Counted from the first letter of the stretch, positions 1-10,240 are shown. The stretch: 64,000 bases of DNA from Diploptera punctata (GCA_030220185.1 JASPKZ010007797.1:2896001-2960000); one strand, 5' to 3'. Notes: generated from the letters alone by a model not told the origin. Program-made: numbers and translations.

Positions 1-137
1 AAAATAACTATGGTTAAATAATGATTTGTGAGTAAACAGCTTAATTTTATTCGTTAAATAGTCCTAACAAATGCCACTCTTGATTTCCAAATTCTCTAGA
101 TAAATTGGAAATCACTCGTGGCATTACTTATGATAAA
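1..137 (+). repeat. Hairpin-bearing dispersed repeat, copy 1 (cut by window edge)
   Basis: This is the 3' part of a repeat that recurs at 7990-8716 (same strand) and 17892-18648 (inverted). The shared segment runs from the first base to the terminus ACTTATGATAA near 137. In this copy the internal hairpin (about 82-114) is reduced: the GATTTCCAAATT arm and its complement are present, but the central direct/inverted motif is missing. No coding potential was seen. It is probably a non-autonomous mobile element of unknown class. Confidence 0.75.
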
Positions 138-1009
138 TTAAATCGTATAGGCCCATACTAAGTTTAATTTCGAGAAAACACCAGGTGTAGCATTGAAAAC
201 AATCACATTAAAATTACAGCTTTCAGATTAACCTCAACTTTTAATGCTCCTGTTTTATTGGTTAACTAACGCAACCTTACTTTTTTTTTATTGATTGCCA
301 TATGCAGAATTTGGTTCCTAGAAAAATACTGCGGCTGTTAGTGTGTAAAGACACACAACTCACATTTGTTATTTTCGGTGACTAGTATGTAGGATAGATG
401 AAGATTTGTATTTTTTTATATATTTTCATGAGAAGAACCTCAATAGCTGGATTCCTTCGGAATTAGTTAATAGGCCGTAATCTAATGTAAAAGCAAACCT
501 TTAAAAATTGTTATTTAGGACCAAAATTATACAATTAATTAATTACATCCATTCCAGAGGTAGGCAAAGTTAATACAAATTGATTTAAAAAAAAGGCAAT
601 TCAATTAATTATTTAAATATTTTGAAAAGGCAAAAAAGTAATAATGTATTTTGGTTTATATTTTCTTCTTCTTATATGGATTAAACCATATTGGTTCGTC
701 CGGGCTCCAAGTATCATAGCTGTTGTGTCCATCTCTTTCGTGGGTGTCCCCGATCTCTCTTTCTTCCTCTTGGTTCATAGTTCGAGCTTTTCCAAAGGCA
801 ATTTGTTGTTATCCATTCTGCAGACATGTTCATATCATTTTCTCCTATAGGCCTATTCTTCTATTTTATCTGTCAGACAAGTTGACATCTGTACGAAAAC
901 AAGTGTAACTAAATTAGTATGGTTCAAATTCTTCCCTGTAGGGGGAGAGCGCCTAAATCTCTGTAAAGGGAAAAACATAGGCTTACAATACAGCAAAATC
1001 TGTCAGACT
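138..1009. other. No gene recognised; AT-rich
   Basis: The stretch has no convincing coding sequence, tRNA or terminal-repeat structure. Short reading frames near 644-908 have low-complexity, hydrophobic translations and no splice or homology support. A weak resemblance of 250-310 to 35340-35400 (a GGTTAAC block followed by a CATATG block) may reflect an old repeat. Confidence 0.5.
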
Positions 1010-1866
1010 GAATATTTATAGTGCTTTACGGATATATTTTAACCATTAAAGTATATCCTGGCACAAGTCGTAAATATTTCATTTCTGTGGCTTCTATTCT
1101 TTTCATTGTCTGTTTATTCAGTCCATAGTTCTGAGCCGTAGGCCTATATTATTGCAGGCACAGCCAATACTTTATAAAATGTTTAATGTGTTTCTTTTCT
1201 TACTTTCTTTCCCAGTTTTCTTTTAAGGGTGCCGCATAAATATTAAAATATTTGTAATTTATTATTTGTTTTTTTCTCTATTACAGCCTAAAGGTACACC
1301 TAGATAATTGAAATAGTTTACTTGTTCTAGCGTTTTGTCATTCAGTACTATGTTTGTTCCTTCCATTTCTTTACAACACTGGACCATTACTTTAGTTTTT
1401 GTTGAAGAAATTTGTAGGTTATATTCTTGTGCAGACCAGCCTCATGGGCTAGTCATCAGCGTTTCTGACTACAGTTCATGAGGTCCCGGGTTCGATTCCC
1501 AATCAAACCATAGGATTTTTCCTTAAAGGGAATTATTCCTGTGGTAGCCCATGGTCTGAAATTTAGGTTAAGTTTAAGTTAAGAACTCTCCTGGCGCTTC
1601 ATTATCATTTATCACCCTTCATATCATCGGGGTAACGTAACTCCGTCTTCCAGGTGCCCTAACCTAAGAAATGGATTACAATTCCGCCAATACCAGGGGA
1701 GAAAACCAGAAATGTTATAAGACAACCTTGTGGCATTAGAAAAAGAAAAAAATTCTTGTCCAGTGTTATTTAATTTAAATATAGCGCTTTGTAAGTAATT
1801 CTCTTAAGAAGCCATTATAGCCTGATCATCAGGAAATGTGAGTCCGTCAACACGGATTTTATTCAT
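1010..1866 (-). pseudogene. Non-LTR retrotransposon (LINE) reverse transcriptase C-terminal fragment, interrupted by a SINE
   Basis: Minus-strand translation, with frameshifts, gives segments typical of the region after the RT catalytic domain of LINE ORF2. These include EYNLQISSTKTKVM, then a FNYLGVPLG block, then NKQTMKRIEATEMKYLR. The part near 1760-1860 resembles the ADD-to-LQ region just upstream, in a shifted frame. A SINE (1431-1751) sits inside it with an 8-bp duplication (ATTCTTGT), and the LINE reading resumes on the other side. Both ends are truncated and several stops are present, so it is dead. The right edge abuts the (TGAA)n tail of a second LINE, showing which inserted later. 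Confidence 0.7.
1431..1751 (+). mobile_element. tRNA-derived SINE with tail type 1 and a different tRNA head
   Basis: The head has a tRNA-like B box, GGTTCGATTCCC, near 1489-1500. The body runs through an AGGTTAAG/ACTCTCCTGGCGC segment to an A-rich tail. The 3' half (about 1560-1745) matches the tail of the SINEs at 12952-13336 and 19775-20153, but the head does not. It is flanked by ATTCTTGT at 1423-1430 and 1752-1759, a target-site duplication. It has no protein-coding role, and Pol III transcription is inferred from the box. Confidence 0.85.
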
Positions 1867-2445
1867 TCATTCATTCATAGCGTTCTGCTCAAGAGCAGGT
1901 CTTTCACTGCAAACTCAGCATTCTCCACTCTTTCCATAACTCAGCTTTACTTTTTGTATCTGCATACAAACCATTTATTTTAATATTGTCTATCATCTGA
2001 TGTCTTTTTTTCTGCCTCTAACTTTCGTTCCGTTGACCATTCCTTCTAGAGTATCCTTCAGCAGGCAGTTTCTTCTTAGCCAGTGGCAAATCCAATTTCT
2101 TTTCCTCTTCTTTATGAGTTCCAGCATTGTTCTTCTTTCACCCACTCTGTCTAGCACATCTTTATTTCTTACTTTGTCTGTCCATTTTATACGTTCCATT
2201 CTTCTCCGTATCCACATATCAAAAGCTTCCAGTCGCTTTTCCTCATTCCGTCGTAATGTGCAAGTCTCTGCACCATACAATGCTACACTCCACACAAAGC
2301 ACTTCACTAGCCTCTTCCTTAATTATTTTGCCAAAGGTCCGCAGAAAATGCTTCTCTTCTTGTTGAAAGCTTATTTTGTCATTGCTATCCTCTGCTTTAC
2401 TTCTTGACCGCAGTTCATGTTACTACTGATAGTACAACCCAAGTA
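1860..2445 (-). pseudogene. LINE ORF2 C-terminal domain and 3' tail (3' half of a split element)
   Basis: Minus-strand translation from about 2445 down to 1993 reads YLGCTISSNMNCGQEVK, then a block with YGAETCTLR, KRLEAFDMWIRRRMERIKW, and a basic RKRNWICHWLRRN segment. This is the usual order in the ORF2 C-terminus of many insect LINEs. The frame breaks near 2300-2330. Decayed coding continues to about 1900, followed by GCAGTGAAAGACCTGC and a (TGAA)n tail at 1860-1878. The upstream RT piece lies at 3948-4088, beyond a Tc1-like insertion that split a Lys-Tyr-Leu reading (FKYLG). Dead. Confidence 0.8.
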
Positions 2446-3947
2446 CACTGCTCAAAAAAATTAGGGGATATTGTAGAATAACCTATTAAGACTATGTTTT
2501 TAGGAACAGTATTAGATGCAATCACTTTCTATTACTCCAAAAGAATGTCAACAAGAGTTTGAAGTCATTACGTAACCTCTGTACCACACCAGATGTCAAA
2601 GAGATCCTGATTAGGAATATGGCAAACAAACAAAGCAACATTAACATGGGTGAAAATGTTTCTTTAGTATGGTGTATGGTCTCCTCGAACGGCCAGCACT
2701 GCCTCACACCTGTATGGCATTGATGCAATGAGGTTAGCAATGAGTTCTTGGGGGATACGTGGCCACTCTTCCATAAGAGCAATGTGCAGCTCTGGAACAG
2801 TTGTGGGAGGTGCTGGTCTGCCTGCAATTTACCTGCCTAATGCATCCCACACATGCTCAATCGGATTTAAGTCCGGGGAGGAACCAGGCCATTGCGTACG
2901 CTCGATACCCTCCACTTCCAGCATGTCGTCCACCAAGCCAGCTCTGTGGGGTCGTGCATTATCGTCCATAAAAAGAAAAGAATCACCTATGGCATCAGCA
3001 TAAGGCACGACAAAAGGTCGGAGAATCTCATCTCTATACTTTACCACAGTCAAAGTACCACCTTGGATAACGTAGAGGTCCGTACGTCCACCACTAATGA
3101 CTCCTGCCTACACCATCAATCCACCGCCACCATATGGGGATCTTTCACGTACAAAAGCTGGATTGTTTCGTGTCCCTTTTTCTCTCCAGATGAATACACG
3201 CCGACTATCACATTCCATGTTGAATCGCGACTCATCAGAAAAAAGAACTGATCTCCTTTCAGCATGCCTCCACCCACGATGTTCCGCCCAGTTTCTACGA
3301 TCTCTACGGTGTTGTTAACCTGGTACACACCATGGGCCTACGGGCATAGAGACCACTTCCATGCAGTCGATTAGGGACAGTTTGAGTTGACACCCTGCTT
3401 CCTGTTGCTGTTTGAAGTGTATTTCGCAGTTGAGTTGCATTCTGCTGTCTATTCCGACGGGCTGTTAACAAGAGGTAACGGTCATCCCTTGCTGTTGTTG
3501 CCCTTGGTCGACCTTGTCCGGCTCTTCTGTGAACAGTATGTTCTTTGAAAATGATTCCAAAGACTGGAAATCACGCTTTGAGACACCCCAATGGCTTGTG
3601 CCACCTCTTGTTGTGTCTGTCCAGCTTCCATCCTTCCTATGGCCCTCCAAGCCATTGGTTCAGGTAAATCACGTTGTCGAGGCATCACTGTCCCTAAGGC
3701 AAGTCATTCACTAACTGAAAACTGGACTGGATTTAAAAACAGCAACAAAACATTCACACCCACACCACCCTTTCACATCAACAATACAGACACTGCTCTC
3801 TGGTGTGGTACCGAGGTTACGTAACAACTTCAAACTCTTATTTACATTATCTTGGAATAATAGAAAGTGATTGCATCTAATACTATTCCAAAAAAACATA
3901 GTCTTAATAGGTTATTCTACAATATCCCCTAATTTTTTTGAGCAGTG
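2446..3947 (-). mobile_element. Tc1-like DNA transposon (IS630/Tc1/mariner superfamily), complete ends
   Basis: The ends are inverted repeats of about 55 bp beginning CACTGCTCAAAAAAATTAGG, with the matching complement at 3928-3947. TA dinucleotides lie immediately outside (2444-2445 and 3948-3949), the target duplication expected of this superfamily. The 1.5-kb length is normal for a full Tc1 element. The transposase lies on the minus strand (2664-3685). The element sits inside a LINE: removing it and one TA restores the LINE reading frame exactly. Confidence 0.93.
2664..3685 (-). pseudogene. Tc1-like transposase, DD34E, frameshifted
   Basis: This is a cut-and-paste transposase that would bind the terminal repeats and integrate at TA. 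An ATG at 3685 opens MPRQRDLPEPMAWRAIGRM, followed by a helix-turn-helix-like block (QQEVAQAIGVSQSVISSLW). The central part is scattered over frames but still shows the SRF/STWN and WREKG-like regions. The catalytic C-terminal half, in a continuous frame from about 3053, has FMDDNARPH and SPDLNPIEHVWD. There are 34 residues between the second Asp and the Glu, so DD34E. One stop (TAA, probably from CAA) follows DALGR, after which the last roughly 50 residues stay open to TAA at 2664-2666. About 340 codons is normal length. Frameshifts and the stop make it inactive. Confidence 0.85.
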
Positions 3948-4088
3948 TATTTGAAGCTCTCCACTTGCTAAATGACCTCATTTTTAATCCTTTTATTTTA
4001 TTATCAGAATTCAAAGTCAATTACCTTTTTGTCAATATATAAATTAAAGAGAGTGGGTAAAAGAGGGCATCCTTGTCGTAATTGCTAA
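3948..4088 (-). pseudogene. LINE reverse transcriptase fragment (5' half of the split element)
   Basis: The minus strand reads RQGCPLLPTLFNLYID, the conserved RT motif normally written QGCPLSPxLFNLYID. After a short decayed stretch it reaches QVESFK, which joins YLGC across the Tc1-like insertion. The usual coding between the LYID motif and the KYLGC motif (more than 60 codons, including the catalytic ADD box) is missing, so the LINE carried an internal deletion. The upstream limit is unclear, as sequence beyond about 4088 is too degraded to read. Confidence 0.7.
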
Positions 4089-4695
4089 TTTATTATAATT
4101 TCATGTTTTTTTTATATTTCCACTCTTTATTTTGATATTTAATTTACATATTGGCTTGAGCTATGTTTTGGAAAGCCCCTTTCGGTTAATATGTTCCACA
4201 GGATTCTCATTCTACCTTCCTATATTATTATTTCCTAAAATATTTAATTTCTTGATATTATGTTAATCTATTTTATATTATTTTGTTTGTATATTTCTCT
4301 TTTGCATTCATTCTTTGTGAGTTAGAGTGCGTTTTATATTTCGAAACACTCCTAAATTTTTGTTTTATATAATTTCCTAATGTATCCAATTACCTTCTTC
4401 AGTTTGGTATTAATATATTCTATATTTTTTTTATTCATGCTTTTATTAATTTTTTATGTGCCAGAATTTATTTTATATCTTGTAACTGGCTCGTAAATGT
4501 GTACTTTTTTGTTTCCCCTTCCCCTTTAATTAACACATTCTAATGTATATATTCTGTTGTGCATTATTCCTATAATTGAACTGCACACGAGGACTTGCTC
4601 ATTCGGATGTCAGTACTGTGTAAAACATTTATGTGTGAGATTTTTTTAAGAATAAGAATAAATGTTGTTAAAAGCAGCAAAACGATTCTCATATA
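4089..4695. other. No gene recognised; T-rich, probably decayed repeat
   Basis: The sequence is very T-rich with no readable frame. It adjoins the LINE RT fragment and may be its decayed upstream part, but nothing specific can be shown. Confidence 0.4.
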
Positions 4696-5633
4696 CAGGG
4701 TGAAAAATTATTTAAACCGACAAACTCTGGGAGGTTATAGGAGACATCAAAACAAATGTTTTTCCCTAATGTAATTTTTTCCTATGATGATTATTTAAAC
4801 CGGTAGAGGGCGTATTACGCTATTCAGTTGCCATGACTGCAACTGCTGTTGATGGTAGAAATTGTTTTGTCCACCAGTGTAGTAGTGAATTGTATCAGTT
4901 TACTAATGGAGCGATACACCTGGAGTGAGTACACTGATATGTGTGGGCCGGTGTTGTTGGGGACCGTTTAATTGGGACATATCTCCTACCTAGGCCATTA
5001 AATGACAGGCACTATTACAATTTTCTCGCCAGAGCATTGCCAGAATTGCTGGAAGACATCTCGCTTCCTACAAGACAACACATGTGGTTCCAACATGACG
5101 GGGCGCCGGCTCATTTCAGTCGTCGTGTGCGTTGATTCTTGAGCCAACGGTTTTCAGAAAAGTTGATTGGCAGAGGTGGTCCTGTACCATGGCCTGCTCG
5201 ATCCCCAGATATGACCTCTTTGGATTTTTTTGTGTGGGGAGAGATGCGCAACCTTGTTTGCACAACTCCTGTTGCATCAGAAAATGATCTGGTTGCCCGG
5301 ATAGTAGCAGCACCAAGAGCAATTAACGAACTCCTGGAGTTTTTGCCCGTGTTTGATAGAACATGATCCGCCGGTGTAACATTTGTTTACATGTCAATGG
5401 AGGCAATTTTGAACCTCTGCTGTAATTTAAGTAATTGCGTTGTGTTAATTTGTTGTCTCTTGGTAATAAAAAATGCAAAAGCGTTTGTTGGTTTAATTAA
5501 TTTGCCGCTAGAGAAATCTTTCTCTACCGGTTTTAATAATCCTCATAGGAAAAAATGACATTAGGGAAAAATATTTATTTTGGTGTCCCCTACAACCTCC
5601 CAGAGTTTGTCGGTTTAAATACTTTTCACTCTG
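4696..5633 (+). mobile_element. Mariner-like transposon with internal deletion
   Basis: Inverted ends of about 110 bp start CAGGGTGAAAAATTATTTAA and finish with the imperfect complement CTTTTCACTCTG. TA duplications lie at 4694-4695 and 5634-5635. At 938 bp it is shorter than an autonomous mariner-like element (about 1.3 kb). The missing part lies within the transposase between about 4940 and 4943. The long terminal repeats are well conserved relative to each other, so the insertion is not very old. Confidence 0.9.
4906..5366 (+). pseudogene. Mariner-like transposase remnant
   Basis: An ATG at 4906 begins MERYTWSEYTDM, the usual N-terminus of this family. After 12 codons the reading jumps, in a different frame, to WAGVVGDRLIG near 4944, so the DNA-binding domain and first catalytic Asp are deleted. 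The rest shows FQHDGAPAHFSRRVR, an in-frame TGA at 5133-5135, then IGRGGPVPWPARSPD and SLDFFVWGEM. Counting through the stop, 41 residues separate the HD aspartate from the Asp of LDFF, as expected for DD41D (rosa-like) mariners. An FDRT end lies at 5366. It cannot make active transposase. Confidence 0.85.
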
Positions 5634-5635
5634 TA

Positions 5636-5880
5636 TAACACCTGCAAGACGTACCTGCACAAGTACCTTCACGGTTGATTAAATAACATATTTAAGGAAC
5701 TCCATATAAAAAAGTAGAAGAAAACTAAATATGCTCCATTACAGCCGTTCACCATGTTTAATTAATGGAATCATTTTTTCAAGATTCAGTGAATCATTGA
5801 GCTACAGGACGCGTCACCTCGGCGATGGATGCATTTAGGAAAACAGTTACTTCGCGTACAATTTTAAAATTGTTTTCTAT
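5636..5880. other. No gene recognised
   Basis: AT-rich unique-looking sequence between the mariner-like element and a LINE-A 3' end. No frame, RNA gene or repeat structure was seen. Confidence 0.4.
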
Positions 5881-6135
5881 AACTAACTCACTGGCACAAC
5901 CGAACCCCGAGTTTCATGGCCACGCGGATATAACCTCTCCATACATCCCTAACCTGAGCTAATGTTTTCCAATCATCCCCTGTATAATGTACTCTCCTCA
6001 AATCATGGTCAATGTTATTTGCCCACCTCATTCTTGGTCTATCAACTGGCTGTTTTCTCTCTGATTTTCCTACAAGAAGCTTCCATGCCCCTCTTTCATT
6101 CCTCATTCGTGACATAATAAGTGTTCTCAGAATTA
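5881..6135 (-). pseudogene. LINE-A ORF2 C-terminus (3' end fragment)
   Basis: The minus strand encodes SRMRNERGAWKLLVGKSER, then PVDRPRMRWANNI, DHDLRRV, and a DVWRGYIRVAMKL end. This is the C-terminal GHxARM...GRPRxRW...AMNL block of a common insect LINE. The end abuts GCCAGTGAGTTAGTT, seen at every other LINE-A 3' end in this window (14.5, 18.95, 32.4, 46.8 and 48.0 kb). The upstream part continues at 6765-7000 beyond a SINE and unassigned sequence. Non-functional fragment. Confidence 0.75.
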
Positions 6136-6388
6136 ACCCTAGAGTTGAAAAGGAAGATATTAAGAGGATTAAGATATCTAGATTTTTTTTTATTTATAGA
6201 TAGGATTCAACTTAATTCTCTTCCTAGAACAATAAAAGATAAATAGGAAATTCGTAGGTAGTATAATGTTACCTAGGATATCACTACTATTGTTGAGGTA
6301 ATTAGGGGGGATCAGTTGAATAATATTAATTGAATAATTATTCATTTTGGTAAAAATCCTATAAAGGGAGTAAGGCCCCCGAAGGAGA

Positions 6389-6690
6389 AAAAAAAAAGTA
6401 AAGTCATCCCACAACAGGCCCGGAGGCCCTTGGGGTAGTAGGAGGTTAAGGCTCCCACTTTTTCTAGACAATCGGCACTTTATGTCAGCCGGGTTGTCAG
6501 CCCTGCGTGACGGCCGCCTTTACCCCCAGAACAAGAGTCTGGTACTCATTTCCGTTAGAGGCTGAGTCGACCCCAGGGCCATAGTGCCGCCAGGGGGTTT
6601 GGGTCAGTTTAAAAATCCTGACCCCAACGGGACTTGAACCCACGACCCTCCGGCTTGTAGCTCAGTGCCTTAACCACTACGCTACGGCGC
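6389..6690 (-). mobile_element. tRNA-derived SINE (family B)
   Basis: On the minus strand the head reads GGCGCCGTAGCGTAGTGG, an A box, and then GGGTTCAAGTCCC, a B box. A GGTCAGGATTTTTAAACTGACC segment follows, then a body ending near an A-rich run. A 12-14-bp direct repeat (CCCCGAAGGAGA at 6377-6388 and 6691-6702) marks target-site duplication. Related copies lie at 24008-24311 and 30160-30450. Confidence 0.87.
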
Positions 6691-6764
6691 CCCCGAAGGA
6701 GAGAAGGGATAAAAATAGTATAATTATTTTTCATTATTGATTATAATGTTTGACTACATCACTC

Positions 6765-7000
6765 AAGTGTTCATATTATATACGCTTTCCCATAAATATC
6801 ATATAGCTCACTTATGTAGTCTTCTCCGTTTGCTTGTCTGTTCTTCTCTCTTTGGTCAAAATAATTTTCTAAAAACTTCATTCTCAGATACTCGTGAAGT
6901 TTTCTTCTCCCTTAAAGTAAGAGTTAATGTTTCGCATCCACATAATATAACGGGGTGAATAACTGTTTTATGTATTTTCAGTTTAAAGGATTTTTTTTTC
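6765..7000 (-). pseudogene. LINE-A fragment, upstream part
   Basis: Minus-strand reading includes a CGCETLTLTLREE-like block and PKREKNRQANGED, the segment that precedes the C-terminal block at 5881-6135 in other LINE-A copies (compare 18950-19625). The two parts probably belonged to one insertion, later separated by about 630 bp containing the family-B SINE. Confidence 0.65.
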
Positions 7001-7061
7001 CTGTATTAGTTAATTACATAACTGAAGATTGCCAATGTATTTTTAAACACCTATTTATATT

Positions 7062-7065
7062 TGTT

Positions 7066-7096
<31 letters not shown>
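7062..7096. repeat. (TG)n microsatellite
   Basis: Alternating TG run of about 34 bp with one T-rich interruption at its left edge. Confidence 0.95.
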
Positions 7097-7410
7097 TTTA
7101 CAAACGGAAATACTTTTTTTTTCTTTTTTAAGTCAACGAAATTGTATTGTTAATAGTGTTATTGACCATGAATACAGTTTGGACAATACATTTAAACAGA
7201 ATATGATGATTTATTTTGATTATAACCATATTTTTATATTATAATATTGAAGATTGTTTAAACATTTTAAGAGATGCCCATAGCTTGTTATACTTCTTAA
7301 ACTAAACTGTCTTGGTGCATCTACTATCCCTATTCGCCCATTTTCTCTGAGTGTCCCTAAATATGTTCTGATTTGGTGTTTCAGCGTGTGTTTTTTGTTT
7401 TTTTTTTCAG

Positions 7411-7443
7411 GTGGGCGCACGAGTTTATCGGCATGAGTAGGAG
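7411..7443 (+). CDS. Candidate small exon carrying a start codon (tetraspanin-like N-terminus)
   Basis: A strong acceptor (long T run then CAG) ends at 7410 and a consensus donor GTGAGT begins at 7444. They enclose 33 nt. Within it, ATG AGT AGG AG would start a protein. Joined to the second candidate exon (20564-20597) it reads MSRRWCKCVERYLLL without a frame break. Tetraspanins often begin with a short basic/Cys segment followed by KCxKYLLF, so the match is suggestive. Against it: tiny exons with paired splice sites arise by chance in AT-rich DNA, the intron would be 13 kb, and no later exon was identified. Speculative. Confidence 0.22.
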
Positions 7444-7454
7444 GTGAGTTTATT

Positions 7455-7497
7455 TTCCAAATAAATTTTATTTTTATTTATTTATTTATTTATTTAC
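7455..7497. repeat. (TTTA)n microsatellite
   Basis: Tandem TTTA units just downstream of the candidate donor site. Confidence 0.9.
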
Positions 7498-7574
7498 TGT
7501 GGTGGAATTAAGACTATATGGTCTTCTCTTCCACTCACCAGAACAGACATTTGTTACGTTAGAATATAGCAAAC

Positions 7575-7912
7575 ACAATTAACTCTAATGGTATCGAAGT
7601 AGCGTGCTGCCTTGTCACGCAGCAGGTTAATTAATAAATGCTGATAATAAGTGTTCTTAAAATTAATCCTGGACAGGCTCCTGGGTGAGGTTTTTCGGGT
7701 TTTTTCTCACCTGTAAGACAAATGTCAGGAAGCGTAGGGCCCAACTGTCCCCGAAAATCATCTGGCCATCATCGTCATCCTTATCATTATCAACCTTCAC
7801 CGGTGTTGAAAGCAACGGGAAGCTACCACACCTATAATTCTCTAGTAAAGTTGCAAATCATATCTATGACTGCAGTGAAAGACCTGTCCTCGAGCAAAAT
7901 TACTATATAATG
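7575..7912 (+). mobile_element. SINE family A, tail type 2, degenerate
   Basis: It retains the GTAGCGTGCTGCCTTGTCAC segment of the tRNA head, the GGGTGAGGTTTTT...CTCACCTGTAAGACAAATG core, and the tail that ends GCAGTGAAAGACCTG. The part of the head with the B box is replaced by about 40 bp of unrelated sequence, so Pol III competence is lost. Confidence 0.8.
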
Positions 7913-7989
7913 TAATTAAATACTAACTAAAAATTTGATTAATAAGATCATATTTATAGGATTAAGAACGATAACACAATGATGTTAAT

Positions 7990-8716
7990 GACTATTTAAC
8001 TCATGCCCCAAATGGGACTCAATGGCCAATCAATGATTTCTGTTTTACGACCAATCAGAGTCGTGTTTCACGAAATATTTATCAGTGTTATAATTGCCAT
8101 ATTAAAGAAGGCTCCTCCTTTTTAATATTCTGAACAGGTCTGACCATTATTTTGCAGTGACTGAGCCTCTGAGAAATACGGCTACCAGATTGTATATATA
8201 GTGCATGAATGTTAACACATGCCGCATGCGGCAGTTAATATAAAAACATTTGTAGCAATTGATTATACCACCAAAAAATAAACCACTGTTTGCACTTTCT
8301 TAAATGTATTTTTTCCCAGGTAACAATCCATAAAAAATACAATTGTCATATTTACATCATACGACATCAGAAATGAATTAATATACAGTTTGATGTGTTT
8401 CATTTTTTTCTCCACTGGAGAGCATTCTTACAATATTGCGTTCCTTTGGCAATAAATAATATGATCTGGTTGCAGTTATAAACAAAACAGATGAAGCGTA
8501 CCTATCGTTTCTCATTTGTTTTCAAACATCGCCGTTTACATTAAATATATAAATATTTTAAAATAACTATGGTTAAATAATGATTTGTGAGTAAACGGCT
8601 TAATTTTATTCGTTAAATAGTCCTAACAAATGTCACTCTTGATTTCCAAATCCTCACTTCGTGAGTCGTGAATTTATCGATAATTTGGAAATCACTCGTG
8701 GCATTACTTATGATAA
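7990..8716 (+). repeat. Hairpin-bearing dispersed repeat, copy 2
   Basis: It matches the complement of 17892-18648 over its whole length, from GACTATTTAACTCATGCCCC to ACTTATGATAA. GACTATTTAA at the left edge reappears inverted as TTAAATAGTC near 8620, so part of the unit has short inverted ends. The internal hairpin (8640-8693) lacks part of its left arm compared with copy 3. It contains CCAAT-like motifs (CCAATCAATG, CCAATCAGAG) but no open reading frame. The class is unknown and it is probably non-autonomous. Confidence 0.8.
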
Positions 8717-8822
8717 TTAAACTGATAACAAATTGTGCAAAAGCAAGATAAACTGTTTGGTAGACATATGCTAGGTAATACATATTTTTATTTTCTCTAT
8801 TTTGAGTGTTAGAGAGGAAACT

Positions 8823-8843
8823 ATATATATATATATATATATT
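8823..8843. repeat. (AT)n microsatellite
   Basis: About 20 bp of alternating AT. Confidence 0.85.
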
Positions 8844-9183
8844 ATTTATTTATTTAGCCTTACACGCACAAAGGTAAAATAATTATTCGACCAATGAAAA
8901 TGCAGTCACACATGTGGTTTGTTTACATTACAACTGGAACCTAGCTCGGAAGAGGTATAACCTATGTTATTTCTAGGTGTTATGCACTGGATAAAATCAC
9001 GTAAAGTTTATGGCGGATGTGTTAATATACATGTAGTAACACGAATTGTAACAGAGAAGCGTTGATATAGTAGTTACAACCAAAATTTAGTTGTTTTTCC
9101 TTCCAATATTCATAAACTTATTTGTACTAGAGTGACCTTTTTTTTTCTCCAAACAAATATTTAAGATACTAGGTGATGATTCC

Positions 9184-9481
9184 GTCCCGCTCTGTAGTCG
9201 AGTGGTTAAGGCAAGAAGCCTTGGCGCAGAGCTACGGGACTTGCGCTGGTTCGAGACCCCATTTATCACGGAATTTCGGCCAATATGGGACCGGTGCTCA
9301 CCCAGCATCGTGAGGCATTTGGGTGGCTACAATAAGTAGGACTCCAGGTTGAAAAGACCAGCTATAACGGCTGGGGGACCCGACATGCTGACCACATGTC
9401 TCCCCTCACTGGTCATTTGATCGTCTACCTTTGTGATTAATACATGTGGATGTGAGTACAGCAGCCGGCTGGTAGGCCAAG
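9184..9481 (+). mobile_element. tRNA-derived SINE (family C)
   Basis: It begins GTCCCGCTCTGTAGTCGAGT with GTGGTTAAGGC (A box) and GGTTCGAGACCCC (B box). The long spacing between the boxes is reminiscent of a Leu/Ser-type tRNA. The body includes a GTGAGCACC-like segment, GGCTGGGGGACCCGACATGC, and ends in a CACATCCACATG complement followed by CAGCCGGCTGG. The same family occurs on the minus strand at 21792-22107, 24592-24889, 42250-42535, 46035-46140 and 57703-57998. Confidence 0.85.
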
Positions 9482-9609
9482 GGTCTTGCTTGGAGTTTTC
9501 TTGAAGATGATGATTCTGCGACTTTGCACGAGTTATACGAATCAGCTAATCAATAATTTTTCATATACGAGTGCGGATTTCGTGTCGTTTTATAAGATTT
9601 TTGTATTCT

Positions 9610-10240
9610 TCTTCTTCCTTTGGTTCTACGGTCCTCTAAGAACCTTAGCCTCCTTCATTAAATCTGCCCATTCTTCCCTATTTTTAGCTTTCTGTCTCCT
9701 TCTTTTCACCTTCAGTTGTCTTTAGTCTTCCTCAATCTTATCTAACCATCTTAATTTCTGTCTTCCGACCTTTCCTCTTCGTTCTAAAATCTTCCTAGCT
9801 CCATCCGCAACACATGTCCTACCCATTCCAATCTCTTTCTTCTGATATCTCCTACCAGATCTAAATCTTCTTTCAATACCTGGTTTGTTCTAATTTTTCC
9901 ATATATCTTGTTCCTGTACTGCTCCATATATCTACCTCAATATTTTTCTTTCCCATGTATTTTATATGCACTTATATTTTCCTGATAATGTCCATGTTTC
10001 GCTTCCAAACGTAACTATTGATTTCAATATTGTTTTATATGCTTTAATTTTTGCTATCCTACTTATTGTTATGTACTTAAAACTTATTCTAATGCATAGA
10101 AGCATCTATTGCCCATTGTAATCCTTGATCGAACCTCTTCACTTAATTCATTTTTTGAGATAGTTAGAGAACCCAGATATTTAATACCATCAACTTTCTC
10201 AAATTTCTTAGATTTTTGTACTTGTATATCCTTAAATAAA
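9610..10240 (-). pseudogene. LINE ORF2 C-terminal fragment
   Basis: Minus-strand reading starts near 10200 with a decayed KYLGSLTISKNELSEEVRSR block and NRCFYALE. It ends with KAKNREEWADLMKEAKVLRG, the typical last motif of such LINEs. The middle has many stops and frameshifts. It is a 5'-truncated, dead copy from a family different from LINE-A. Confidence 0.65.

Noticed and set aside
644..908. Two overlapping frames of 61-68 codons
   Set aside because: Hydrophobic low-complexity translations without splice sites or homology; expected by chance.
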